Of a DNA stretch of 64,000 nucleotides, positions 34,332-47,967 are shown piece by piece. Source of the DNA: Gammaproteobacteria bacterium. GTDB lineage: Bacteria; Pseudomonadota; Gammaproteobacteria; Steroidobacterales; Steroidobacteraceae. The stretch spans positions 62,001 through 126,000 of the forward strand of contig VBMV01000055.1 of assembly GCA_005878835.1 (NCBI GenBank), given 5' to 3'. The position numbers were made by a program, and so were the translations under genes. Below the pieces are notes generated by a model. It did not search any database. It saw only the letters and a program-made list of their open reading frames with translations, and was not told the origin of the DNA. Position 1 is the stretch's first letter, and the number at the start of each line of letters is the position of its first letter.

Positions 34332-35804
34332 TCAAGGTGGCTTTTTCACCGGCCGATGCCAGCCCTCGATGGTCGCCTGGCGCGCACGCGCCACCGTGAG
34401 CTTGCCCGCCGGCACCGCGTGGGTCACGGTGGAGCCCGCGGCAATGGTGGCGCCCGCGCCGACCGTGATGGGCGCCACCAGCACACTGTTGGAGCCGGTG
34501 TGCACGTCGTCTTCGATGAGCGTGGCATGCTTGTTGGCGCCGTCGTAGTTGGCCACGATGGTGCCGGCGCCGATATTGACGCGCTCGCCGAGGCGCGCAT
34601 CGCCCACGTAGGCCAGGTGGTTCGCTTTCGAGGCGGCACCGAGGCGCGAGTTCTTCACCTCGACGAAGTTGCCGATGTGCACTCCGCTGCCCAGGGTGGC
34701 GGACGGGCGCAGGCGCGCGAACGGCCCGATGTTGCAGCCGGGACCGATGAGCGCGCCGTCGATCACGCAGTGCGGGAACACCCGGGTGTCGGCGCCGATC
34801 TCGCTGTCGCGGATCACGCAGCCCGCACCCACGCGCACCCGGTCACCGAGCACCACCCTGCCCTCGAGCACCACGTTGACGTCGATGAATACGTCCGTGC
34901 CGTGGGCGAGCTCGCCGCGCACGTCCAGGCGCGCGGGATCGGCGAGTGTCACGCCCGCCAGCAGCAGCGCGCGCGCGCACCGCGCTCGCCATACCGCTTC
35001 CAGCTGCGCGAGTTGCGCCTTGTCGTTCACCCCCAGCACTTCACCGGCCTGCGGCGCAACGAGCGGCCGGACCGCGATCTTGTGCCTCACCGCCATGGCG
35101 ATGACGTCGGTGAGATAGTACTCGGCGGCCGAGTTGTCCGGCTTCAATCGCGCCAGCCAGCCGCGCAGCAGCTGCGCGGGGCAGGCGAGCACCCCGGTGT
35201 TGCATTCGCGGATGGCGCGCTGCGCTGGCGTCGCGTCCTGCTGCTCGACGATCCGCTGCACGAGCCCCCGGGCGCTGCGCACGATGCGGCCGTAGCCTTG
35301 CGGATCGTCAGCCTTCATGGTGAGCAGCGCCAGCCGCCGCGGCCCCGCGAGCGCCACGAGCTCGGCGAGCTGGGCGCGACCGATGAGCGGCACGTCTCCA
35401 TAGAGCACCAGCACCAGGTGTTGGTCGGGGATGTGCTGCATCGCCTGCAGCACGGCGTGCCCGGTGCCCAGGCGCTCGGCCTGCAGCGTCCAGGAGACCG
35501 GCTCGTCCTGGAGTGCGGCGGGCACCTGCTCGCCCCCGTGCCCGTAAACCACCTGGATGGCGGCGGGCGCGAGCGTGCGCGCCGTGTCGATCACGTGCTT
35601 CAGCAGCGGCCGGCCGGCGAGCGGCTGCAGCACCTTCGGCAGAGCCGATTGCATGCGCTTGCCCTCCCCGGCCGCCAGGATCACCACCGACAGCGGGGCG
35701 GAACAGACCTCGCGCGCAGCGCTGCCGCGTGCAGCCCCGCGGCGCCGCACAGCGCGGCCGCGCTTCGATGCCCGGGTGGTGCGCATGGCCGGGATTGTAC
35801 TCAT
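34332..35804 (-). CDS. glmU: Bifunctional GlmU: GlcN-1-P acetyltransferase and GlcNAc-1-P uridyltransferase
   Basis: Produces UDP-GlcNAc in two steps in the cytoplasm (490 aa). The uridyltransferase domain starts at about residue 38 (SVVILAAGEGKRMQSALPKVL) and runs to about 265. The left-handed beta-helix acetyltransferase domain follows, with FVEVKNSRLGAASKANHLAYVGD (here as position about 380-402) and NYDGANKHAT. An Arg/Ala-rich extension of about 37 residues at the N-terminus is unusual. Its ATG overlaps the C13 peptidase stop (ATGA), which supports this start and coupled translation. glmS follows, completing the amino-sugar pathway except GlmM. Confidence 0.95.
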   Translation of the reverse strand: MSTIPAMRTTRASKRGRAVRRRGAARGSAAREVCSAPLSVVILAAGEGKRMQSALPKVLQPLAGRPLLKHVIDTARTLAPAAIQVVYGHGGEQVPAALQDEPVSWTLQAERLGTGHAVLQAMQHIPDQHLVLVLYGDVPLIGRAQLAELVALAGPRRLALLTMKADDPQGYGRIVRSARGLVQRIVEQQDATPAQRAIRECNTGVLACPAQLLRGWLARLKPDNSAAEYYLTDVIAMAVRHKIAVRPLVAPQAGEVLGVNDKAQLAQLEAVWRARCARALLLAGVTLADPARLDVRGELAHGTDVFIDVNVVLEGRVVLGDRVRVGAGCVIRDSEIGADTRVFPHCVIDGALIGPGCNIGPFARLRPSATLGSGVHIGNFVEVKNSRLGAASKANHLAYVGDARLGERVNIGAGTIVANYDGANKHATLIEDDVHTGSNSVLVAPITVGAGATIAAGSTVTHAVPAGKLTVARARQATIEGWHRPVKKPP

Positions 35805-37111
35805 CGTGCTACGGTAAATGAGCGCTGATCGTGCCCGGGCCGACCGAGGGGCAACTCGGCGAGTTTGCGGCGCATGAGCGGTCCCACGTACAGCTGGGGG
35901 TTGGAATGCGCCTCGTGCTCGGCGTCCTCGCGGTGCGCCACCAGCCCCGCGGCCTTGTGGAAGGCGTCCTCGAGCGAGGGGCTGCCGGTGAGCGAGTCCT
36001 TGAGGAAGGCCTCGCCGAACCAGGTGAGCTCACGGTCGTCCTGGCAGCCAAAGGAGGTGTGCGTGGCGTCGGCTGCGGTAATGATCGCCGTGGTGTCGCT
36101 CTTGAGCTCATCGAGAAAGACGCCCGCGTAGCAGGCCGACACCACCACCACGCGCCAGCGGATCTCGGCATCATCGAGCGCCTGGCGCAGATCCGCGGGC
36201 GCCAGCTGCGAGAGCGGCAGCGAGCCGTTCTCGACCTCCAGCCCGTCCGGCGAGCCGTGCGAGGTGAGGAACAGCACCAGCACATCGTCGTCCGGATGCA
36301 TGCGCGCGGCGAGCAGCTTCAGCGTCTGGGCGAGTCCCGAGACGCTCGCCAGCGGATACGTATCGCGGTCCTCCACGTCGTTCACCAGCAGCACCGAGCG
36401 CTCGCCTGCGCCGAAGCGCTCGGCGAACACCCGGCTGGCAAACAGCGTCTCGCGCTTGAACACCCCCTGCTCGCCATCACCGGCGAAGCCGACGAAGTAG
36501 ACGCCCGGCTTGCCCGCTGGCGCGCTCTGCACGCGCGCGACGGCGGCGGCGATCTGCGCCGGCTGGTCGTAGAACAGGGCCTCCGCCTGATCGGCGTCAT
36601 CCGCCTCCTGGGGCTGCTCCGGCTCCTCTGCCACCCACAGGCGCGTGTCGAAGTTCAGGAACCCCATCACCCAGGGCGAGGCGAGCACCAGCGCCAGCGC
36701 GATGAGCGTCGCGCGCGTGCGCGCCACGGCGTACGCCGCGCCCAGCACGCGCACGCACAGCAACGCCATGTAAATGAGTGTCAGCACCAGTGCCGTGACC
36801 GGCCGCGCCTGCACCAGCGTGCGGTCGCTCGCCAGCCAGAAGACAGTGAGCACGAACGGTGCGACCGACAGCGCCGGCACCAGCAGCGCGCGGGTCTCGG
36901 CCGCGCGGCTGTGCGCGCGCGCCACCAGCGCGCAGGCCCCCAGCGCCAGCAGCAGATAGCAGCCCCAGCCGAAGAGCCCATCCAGAGCGAGCGGCGCATG
37001 CGCCTCGGCGTGCACGGCGTCCAGCCCGACCCACACGGCGAGGTCGAGGATCAGCAGCGCGACCACCTGGTCGAAGTTCACGACGAAGCGCGGTGGCCAG
37101 CGGCGCCGCAA
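35801..37111 (-). CDS. Membrane-anchored C13-family (legumain-like) cysteine peptidase
   Basis: A 436-aa protein with about five membrane helices in the first 165 residues, then a caspase-like/C13 domain. The catalytic dyad is visible as His in FLTSHGSPDG (about residue 287) and Cys in VVSACYAGVF (about residue 327). It sits between atpC and glmU and overlaps glmU by ATGA. The start is uncertain: TTG 37111 is listed, but the frame is open and family-like in composition (LLAGLARNLSGGLALLALRRR) back to CTG 37225, and the frame continues that of atpC past its TGA. Homologues are often annotated as peptidase C13; the substrate is unknown. Confidence 0.78.
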   Translation of the reverse strand: MRRRWPPRFVVNFDQVVALLILDLAVWVGLDAVHAEAHAPLALDGLFGWGCYLLLALGACALVARAHSRAAETRALLVPALSVAPFVLTVFWLASDRTLVQARPVTALVLTLIYMALLCVRVLGAAYAVARTRATLIALALVLASPWVMGFLNFDTRLWVAEEPEQPQEADDADQAEALFYDQPAQIAAAVARVQSAPAGKPGVYFVGFAGDGEQGVFKRETLFASRVFAERFGAGERSVLLVNDVEDRDTYPLASVSGLAQTLKLLAARMHPDDDVLVLFLTSHGSPDGLEVENGSLPLSQLAPADLRQALDDAEIRWRVVVVSACYAGVFLDELKSDTTAIITAADATHTSFGCQDDRELTWFGEAFLKDSLTGSPSLEDAFHKAAGLVAHREDAEHEAHSNPQLYVGPLMRRKLAELPLGRPGHDQRSFTVAR

Positions 37112-37228
37112 CGCCAGCAGCGCAAGGCCGCCGCTCAGGTTGCGTGCCAGGCCTGCGAGCAGCCCGGGCGGCGCCGCGGCGGGTGCTGCCGGGGAAGGGA
37201 CCGGACGCTCCGGTGACGGTTCCAGCGC

Positions 37229-37656
37229 TCAACCCCGCAATTTGCGCAGGCGCTGAAGGACCTTCAGCTGGGCCATCGCGCGTGCCAGCTCGGCCTGCGC
37301 TTCGGCAATCGTGATGTGCCCGGCCTTGTCCCTGAGCGCTTCCTCGGCGCGCTGCTTGGCGGCGAGCGCCGCCGCCTCGTCGATGTCCTTCGCACGCAGT
37401 GCGGTGTCGGCGAGCACCGTGACCCGGGTCGGCTGCACCTCGAGAGCCCCGCCGCCGACGAAGAAGTGGTGCTCCTCGCCGTCGGGGGTCCGCACTCGCA
37501 CCTCACCGGCCTTCAGCAGCGTGAGCAGCGGCGCGTGCCGGGGATGGATGCCGAGGTCACCCTGGGAGGCCGGCGCAAACACCACCGCCGCGGGGCCCGA
37601 GAACAGCTCGCCCTCGGCGCTGACGATGTCGACGTGGATGGTGGGTGCTTCGGCCA

Positions 37657-37657
<1 letters not shown>
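37229..37657 (-). CDS. atpC: ATP synthase epsilon subunit
   Basis: Central-stalk subunit (142 aa) that couples rotation and inhibits ATP hydrolysis. It has the N-terminal beta-sandwich (IHVDIVSAEGELFSGPA, GDLGIHPRHAPLLT) and C-terminal helical hairpin (KQRAEEALRDK, LARAMAQLKVL). Its ATG overlaps the atpD stop by one base (TAATG). It is the last atp gene, but the same strand continues through the C13 peptidase, glmU and glmS. Confidence 0.96.
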
Positions 37658-39956
<2,299 letters not shown>

Positions 39957-39991
39957 GGTGGGCTCGCGTTACGGTAGTCGGCGCACGCGGC

Positions 39992-41533
<1,542 letters not shown>

Positions 41534-41561
41534 AGCGCTTGTCCCTTGTGAAACCTTTCTC

Positions 41562-42098
41562 TTACGCAGTCAGCTCGTAGGCGATGCGCTCGAGGCGCGT
41601 GCGCAGTGAGCCGTCGATCACCAGGTCCCCGGAGCGCAGCACCGCACCGCCGACGAGTTTGGGATCGACCTCGCAGTGCACGCGCACCCGGCGCTTGAGC
41701 CGGCGCTCGAGCGCCGCGGCGATCCGGGTGCGGCGCGCCTCGTCGAGCGCGGCGGCCGAGGTCACGGCGACATCGGCCACGCCCTCGGCGGCGTCTTTCA
41801 GCGTATCAAACTGCCGAGCGATCTCCGGCAGGTAGCCCAGGCGCCGGTTGGCGGCGAGCGTGCGCACGAAGTTGGTGCCCTGCTGCCCGAGCCCGGGGCC
41901 GGCGATGCTGCTGAGGAGCTGCGCCAGCTCCTCTGGCGTCACGTGCGGGTTGCCGAGCAGTGTACGCACCCGCGGATCATTCACCACGACAGCGGCCACG
42001 TGCAGCGCCTCGGACCAGGGCGCCAGGCGCTTGTTGGCCTGCGCCTCCTCGAAGGCCGCGCGCGCGTAGGGTCGTGCGATGGTGAGCCGGTCGGTCAT
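41562..42098 (-). CDS. atpH: ATP synthase delta subunit
   Basis: Peripheral-stalk subunit (178 aa) joining F1 to the b subunits. It opens [19 protein letters not shown] and has the family segment [20 protein letters not shown], with the conserved C-terminal [21 protein letters not shown] (position about 142-162). The ATG at 42098 fits the family start; the frame is open upstream inside atpF but without homology. It starts 10 bases after atpF. Confidence 0.95.
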   Translation of the reverse strand: MTDRLTIARPYARAAFEEAQANKRLAPWSEALHVAAVVVNDPRVRTLLGNPHVTPEELAQLLSSIAGPGLGQQGTNFVRTLAANRRLGYLPEIARQFDTLKDAAEGVADVAVTSAAALDEARRTRIAAALERRLKRRVRVHCEVDPKLVGGAVLRSGDLVIDGSLRTRLERIAYELTA

Positions 42099-42108
42099 GA
42101 GCTCCCCG

Positions 42109-42579
42109 TCAGATCTGCGCCGCCAGCTTGTCCAGGAGGTCGGCGTGCGTGCGCGCGTCGATCTCGCGCTCGAGGAGCTTGGAGGCGGCGCGCACCGCAA
42201 TGGCGGCCACTTCCCGGCGCAGGCTCTCCTTCGCCCGCGTGGTATCGAGCTCGATCTGCTGCTGTGCGGCCGCGACGATGCGCGCGCCCTCGCTGCTGGC
42301 GGCGCCCTTGGCCTGCTCCACGAGCTCGTGAGCGAGGTGCTGCGCATGCTCGATGATCTGGTTGGCGCGTCCGCGCGCCTCGTGCACGATGGCCTCCGCC
42401 CGGTCGCGCGCGGCGGCGAGCTCCTGCTCGCCCTTTTCGGCGGCCGCGAGTCCCTGCGCGATCTTGCGCGAACGCTCCTCCATGGCGCCGAGAATGAGCG
42501 GCCAGATCCACCTCATCGTGCCGAAGACCAGCAAGGCGAACACGAGCATCTGCACGAAGAGCGTGAGATTGATGTTCAC
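42109..42579 (-). CDS. atpF: ATP synthase b subunit
   Basis: Membrane-anchored peripheral stalk, 156 aa, the same length as in E. coli. A membrane helix at residues 5-25 (NLTLFVQMLVFALLVFGTM) is followed by a long charged coiled coil. The start is GTG 42579, supported by AGGAG eight bases upstream and by the family start (V/M)NINLT; an ATG further upstream at 42606 would add a spurious tail. A normal two-copy b dimer is expected as no b' gene is present. Confidence 0.95.
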   Translation of the reverse strand: MNINLTLFVQMLVFALLVFGTMRWIWPLILGAMEERSRKIAQGLAAAEKGEQELAAARDRAEAIVHEARGRANQIIEHAQHLAHELVEQAKGAASSEGARIVAAAQQQIELDTTRAKESLRREVAAIAVRAASKLLEREIDARTHADLLDKLAAQI

Positions 42580-42616
42580 GGGCTTTTCTCCTGCTCGCGC
42601 TGTCACTGCGTGCGTG

Positions 42617-44280
<1,664 letters not shown>

Positions 44281-44357
44281 GCGCCCTGAGCTGAACGCAA
44301 GGGCTTGACATTTACTTCGGCCGTTCAGTCACTTAGCAACGGCAAAAAAGCCGCGGA

Positions 44358-44386
44358 ATTATAGAGAGCGTGCGCGCGTGAGTCCA
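44358..44386 (-). promoter_or_regulatory. Promoter of the ATP synthase operon
   Basis: Minus strand: TGGACT (44381-44386), 17 bases, then a perfect TATAAT (44358-44363), followed by a leader of about 70 bases before atpI. The leader holds the small stem CGGC-TTTTTT-GCCG (44342-44355). It lies downstream of parB on the same strand. Confidence 0.65.
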
Positions 44387-44446
44387 CAGTGCACGCGTAC
44401 GCGCCGCTTTCGCAGTGCGCGCGCGCCGGAGCGCTGGTGCTCGCGC

Positions 44447-45334
44447 CTAGCGGATGTGCGCGAGGATCCCGTCGAGCTCATCCAGGTTGTTGTAGCTCAC
44501 CACCAGCTTTCCGCCGCCCCGGCTGGCCGGCTGGATGGCGACGCGGGCGCCCAATTTCTCGGCCAGCTCCTGCTCCAGGCGCTCGATGTTCGGGTCGCGG
44601 GAAGCGGCTGCCTGCGCGGACCCGCGCTGTGCCGGGGCCTGCAGGCGGCGCACCAGCGCCTCGGTCTCGCGCACCGACAGGGCCTTCTTGGCCACGAGCA
44701 GTCCAACCTCGGTCTGCTGGCGGCGCTGGGTGAGCGAGAGCAGCGCTCGCGCGTGGCCCATCTCGATGGTGCGCTTCTCCAGCAGCTCGCACACCTCCGG
44801 CGCCAGCTCCAGCAGGCGCAGCATGTTGCTGACGGCGGCGCGCGAGCGGCCGATCGCATCGGCGGCCTCCTGGTGCGTGAGTCCGAAGTCGGTGATCAGG
44901 CGCGTCAGTGCGCGCGCCTCCTCCAGCGGGTTCAGGTTCTCGCGCTGGATGTTCTCGATCAGGGCGAGCGCGATCGCGGCGTTATCGGGAACGTGGCGGA
45001 TGACCGCCGGAATCTCCGTGAGCCCTGCCATCTGGGCGGCGCGCCAGCGCCGCTCGCCGGCGATGATCTCGTAGCGCTGCGAGGCGCCCCCGTCCGGCGC
45101 ACCGAGCGCGCGCACCACGATGGGCTGCACCACCCCCTGTGCCTTGATGGAGTCGGCGAGCTCGGCGAGTGACTCGGGATGCATGTCGATGCGTGGCTGG
45201 TAGCGGCCGCGCTGCAGCAGCTCGAGGGGTAGCTTCGCCAGCTGCTCCCCGACCGGTGCGGCGGCCGGGGCCGAGGCGCGCGTGCCGAGCAGGTCCGCGA
45301 GGCCCCGGCCCAGGGTAGGCTTTCTATGAATCAT
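44447..45334 (-). CDS. parB: Chromosome-partitioning protein ParB
   Basis: CTPase and DNA-binding clamp (295 aa) that loads at parS and drives origin segregation with ParA. It begins MIHRKPTLGRGLADLLG, has the ParB box GERRWRAAQMAG (the CTP-binding region near residue 90), and a helix-turn-helix LTHQEAADAIGRSRAAVSNMLRL (positions about 138-160). The C-terminal dimerisation tail is NLDELDGILAHIR. Its start overlaps the parA stop by ATGA. No clear 16-base parS was found in the window. Confidence 0.96.
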   Translation of the reverse strand: MIHRKPTLGRGLADLLGTRASAPAAAPVGEQLAKLPLELLQRGRYQPRIDMHPESLAELADSIKAQGVVQPIVVRALGAPDGGASQRYEIIAGERRWRAAQMAGLTEIPAVIRHVPDNAAIALALIENIQRENLNPLEEARALTRLITDFGLTHQEAADAIGRSRAAVSNMLRLLELAPEVCELLEKRTIEMGHARALLSLTQRRQQTEVGLLVAKKALSVRETEALVRRLQAPAQRGSAQAAASRDPNIERLEQELAEKLGARVAIQPASRGGGKLVVSYNNLDELDGILAHIR

Positions 45335-46218
45335 GGCGTGTCCTCGCCGATCGCGTGGTCCGGGGGCGCTTCGGGCGCGGCAGCCGTGCCCGCCGCGGCC
45401 GCAAAGGCGCTGTCCTGAGCGACCGCCGCCTGCGCCTGGGCGGCGAAAGCCTCCTCCTCGCGCCGGATCATCTCCCCGGCGAGCGCCAGATACGCCAGCG
45501 CGCCGCGGGATTCGCGGTCATGAAACAGCGCCGGCTTGCCGAAGGAGGGCGCCTCCGCGAGGCGGATGTTGCGCGGGATGATGGTGCGAAACAGCTTGTC
45601 GCCGAAGTGCGTGGCCAGCTGCTCGCTCACCTCGTTGGCGAGGTTGTTGCGCGGGTCGAACATGGTGCGCAGCACGCCCTCGATCGAGAGCTGCGGATTG
45701 GCCGCCTCGCGGATCTGGTCCACGGTGGTGAGCAGCGCCGACAGCCCCTCGAGCGCGTAGTACTCGCACTGCATGGGGATGAGCACACTGTCGGCCGCGA
45801 CCAGGGCGTTCACGGTGAGCATGTTGAGCGCCGGCGGACAGTCGATGAGGATGACGTCGAAGGCCTCGCGCTTGGGTTGCAGCGCCTGGCGCAGCTTGAT
45901 CTCCCGGCCGATCGGCAGAGTGAGCAGGCGCACTTCCGCGGCGGTGAGATCCTGATTGGACGGCAGCAGCATGAAGTCGCCCTCCGCCACCGGGACGAGC
46001 GCGGCCGCGAGCTCGGACTCCCCGAGCAGCACTTCGCAGGCGCCGCGTTGCAGCTGCACCTTGTCGATGCCGCTGCCCATGGTGGCGTTGCCCTGCGGAT
46101 CGAGATCCATCAGCAGCACGCGCCGCCGGGTGGCGGCGAGGGATGCCGCGAGATTGACCGCCGTGGTGGTCTTGCCGACGCCGCCCTTCTGGTTCGCGAT
46201 GGCGATGACCCGCTTCAT
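45331..46218 (-). CDS. parA: Chromosome-partitioning ATPase ParA (Soj)
   Basis: Deviant Walker ATPase (295 aa) that moves chromosome origins with ParB. It begins MKRVIAIANQKGGVGKTTTAV with the P-loop KGGVGKTT (residues 11-18), followed by LLMDLDPQGNAT and VILIDCPPALN. After about residue 255 there is an Ala/Glu-rich tail not present in shorter homologues. In many gammaproteobacteria parAB follows rsmG directly; here rsmG is about 3 kb upstream with other genes between. Confidence 0.96.
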   Translation of the reverse strand: MKRVIAIANQKGGVGKTTTAVNLAASLAATRRRVLLMDLDPQGNATMGSGIDKVQLQRGACEVLLGESELAAALVPVAEGDFMLLPSNQDLTAAEVRLLTLPIGREIKLRQALQPKREAFDVILIDCPPALNMLTVNALVAADSVLIPMQCEYYALEGLSALLTTVDQIREAANPQLSIEGVLRTMFDPRNNLANEVSEQLATHFGDKLFRTIIPRNIRLAEAPSFGKPALFHDRESRGALAYLALAGEMIRREEEAFAAQAQAAVAQDSAFAAAAGTAAAPEAPPDHAIGEDTP

Positions 46219-46288
46219 GGGGCGACAGTGTACTTCACCGCCGCGCCCGGGCCGGTGGATGGGCCTCAGACCCGCTCCTTTGGGGCGC

Positions 46289-47353
46289 TCAGGCCACCCG
46301 TTTGCGGCGCCGCCCGGTCAGCAGCTCGCGCGCCATCTGGTCCGCCACCGCGTTCGTGGGGCGATTCTCGCGCCGGGCGCGCTCGAAGACCTCCGTCAGC
46401 CGCGCCGGAATGCCCTGGATGTCGGCGATGACCTGCTCCTCGGTGCCGCCGCCGTGCAACTCGCGTGACACGCTGATGATGCCGCCGGCATTGATCACGT
46501 AGTCCGGGGCATAGAGGATGCCGGCCGCCTGCAGCGCCTGGCCATCCTGTCCCTGCGCCAGCTGGTTGTTCGCGGCCCCGGCGATGATGCGCGCGCGCAG
46601 CCGCGGGATCGACTGCGCGTTCAGTACCGCGCCCAGCGCACACGGGGCGAGCACGTCGACCTCCTCGGCGAGCACCTCCTCGACCGGCACGGCTCGGGCG
46701 CCGAATTCCTCGCACACCCGCTGCACCGCCGCCGCCCGCACGTCGGCGACGCGCAGCTGCGCGCCCGCCCCCGCCAGCAGGCCGCACAGGTGGTAGCCCA
46801 CGCCGCCCACGCCCTGAACGGCGACGGTGAGACCCTGCAGATCCTGCCGCCCGAGCCTGAAGCGGACCGCGGCCTCGATACCCAGGTAGACCCCGAGCGC
46901 GGTCTTCGGCCCCGGATCCCCGCCCGCCTCCCCCGGCGCGCGCCCGAGGCCCGCGACGTGGCGCGTCGCGCGCGCCACGCTCGCCATGTCGGCGGTCGTC
47001 GTGCCGATGTCCTCGGCCGTGAGGTAACGTCCGCCGAGGGAGTCGACCAGGCGGCCGAACGCCTCGAACAGCTGCGGCGTCTTCGCCTGGCGCGACTCGC
47101 CGATGATGACCGCCTTACCGCCGCCGAACGGCACGCCGGCCAGCGCGTTCTTGTAGCTCATGCCGCGCGACAGGCGCAGCGCATCGCACACTGCATCCGC
47201 GGTGGTGGCGTACGGCCACATGCGACAGCCGCCGGCGGCGGGGCCGAGCGCGGTGGAATGGATGGCGATGATCGCGCGCAGCGAGGTGGCGGCGTCGTGC
47301 CCGAACACGATCAGCTCGTGGCCGTCGAATTCGCGCAGGTCGAAGATTTCCAT
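46289..47353 (-). CDS. Leucine/branched-chain amino-acid dehydrogenase (Glu/Leu/Phe/Val family)
   Basis: NAD-dependent enzyme (354 aa) that reversibly deaminates leucine, valine or isoleucine to 2-oxo acids. The substrate and catalytic lysines K68 (MSYKNALAG) and K80 (GVPFGGGKAVI) are present. The NAD loop is VQGVGGVGYHLCGLL (about residues 179-193), and AANNQLA and INAGGIISVSRE follow as in leucine dehydrogenases. Phenylalanine or valine preference is not excluded. It is divergent from an Lrp/AsnC regulator, which is its probable regulator. Confidence 0.9.
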   Translation of the reverse strand: MEIFDLREFDGHELIVFGHDAATSLRAIIAIHSTALGPAAGGCRMWPYATTADAVCDALRLSRGMSYKNALAGVPFGGGKAVIIGESRQAKTPQLFEAFGRLVDSLGGRYLTAEDIGTTTADMASVARATRHVAGLGRAPGEAGGDPGPKTALGVYLGIEAAVRFRLGRQDLQGLTVAVQGVGGVGYHLCGLLAGAGAQLRVADVRAAAVQRVCEEFGARAVPVEEVLAEEVDVLAPCALGAVLNAQSIPRLRARIIAGAANNQLAQGQDGQALQAAGILYAPDYVINAGGIISVSRELHGGGTEEQVIADIQGIPARLTEVFERARRENRPTNAVADQMARELLTGRRRKRVA

Positions 47354-47418
47354 GGGAGAGCTCGAAGGCGCCGGGGCGCGCAGGCAGACCCCTCGAGGCT
47401 AGCTCTCCCGAGGTGCAC

Positions 47419-47471
47419 GCAACGTCACAAAAGTTGCTTCCCCACGGCTATTGGCGAAATGTATATTGCAT
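47419..47471. promoter_or_regulatory. Candidate Lrp-type operators between the leucine dehydrogenase and lrp genes
   Basis: The 140-base divergent gap contains GCAAC-N9-GTTGC (47419-47437) and the near-palindrome ATGTATATTGCAT (47459-47471), the latter overlapping a TATATT that could be the -10 of the lrp-like gene. Sites of this kind would allow the regulator to control both genes. This is inference from position and symmetry. Confidence 0.45.
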
Positions 47472-47493
47472 GAACAGTAGCGTTTCGAGGTGA

Positions 47494-47967
47494 ATGGTGC
47501 ACACCGACCTGGACCGGGCCGATCTGCGCATTCTGGATCTGGTCCAGCAGCACGGCCACTTCTCGGCCGCCGAGGTGGCCGAGCGCTTGAGGATGACCGC
47601 ATCGACCTGCTGGCGGCGCATCAGCCGTCTCGAGGAGCTCGGCGTCATCGTCAAGCGCGTGGCGCTGCTCGATCGCGAGAAGCTCGGGCTCTCGGTCATG
47701 GTGTTCTCGCACGTGAAGGTCGCCGCTCACGGGCGCGAGGCCCTGCTGCGCTTCGAGCAGGCGGTGCGTGCGCACCCCGAGATCCTCGAGTGTTACACGT
47801 TGATGGGGGAGACGGATTTCCTGCTGCGGATCGTGTGCCGGGACATCAAGGCCTACGAGGCCTTCTTCCTCGATCACCTGTCGCGCTTTCCCGGCGTGCA
47901 GTCGGTGAACTCCTCGATTGCGCTCGCCGTCATCAAGGCGACGACGGCGCTGCCTCTGCAGCTTTGA
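47494..47967 (+). CDS. Lrp/AsnC-family transcriptional regulator
   Basis: Regulator of 157 aa: an N-terminal helix-turn-helix (LDLVQQHGHFSAAEVAERLRM then TASTCWRRISRLEELGVI, residues about 11-52) and a C-terminal RAM ligand-binding domain (about 70-150; VRAHPEILECYTLMGETDFLLR at about 90-111). Family members sense amino acids, often leucine. The divergent branched-chain dehydrogenase is the likely target. Its 3' end overlaps the convergent MFS gene by 35 bp. Confidence 0.92.
   Translation: MVHTDLDRADLRILDLVQQHGHFSAAEVAERLRMTASTCWRRISRLEELGVIVKRVALLDREKLGLSVMVFSHVKVAAHGREALLRFEQAVRAHPEILECYTLMGETDFLLRIVCRDIKAYEAFFLDHLSRFPGVQSVNSSIALAVIKATTALPLQL

Noticed and set aside
44304-44310. TTGACA on the plus strand near the atp promoter
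   Set aside because: No plus-strand gene follows before parB's antisense region and no -10 at the right distance is convincing.
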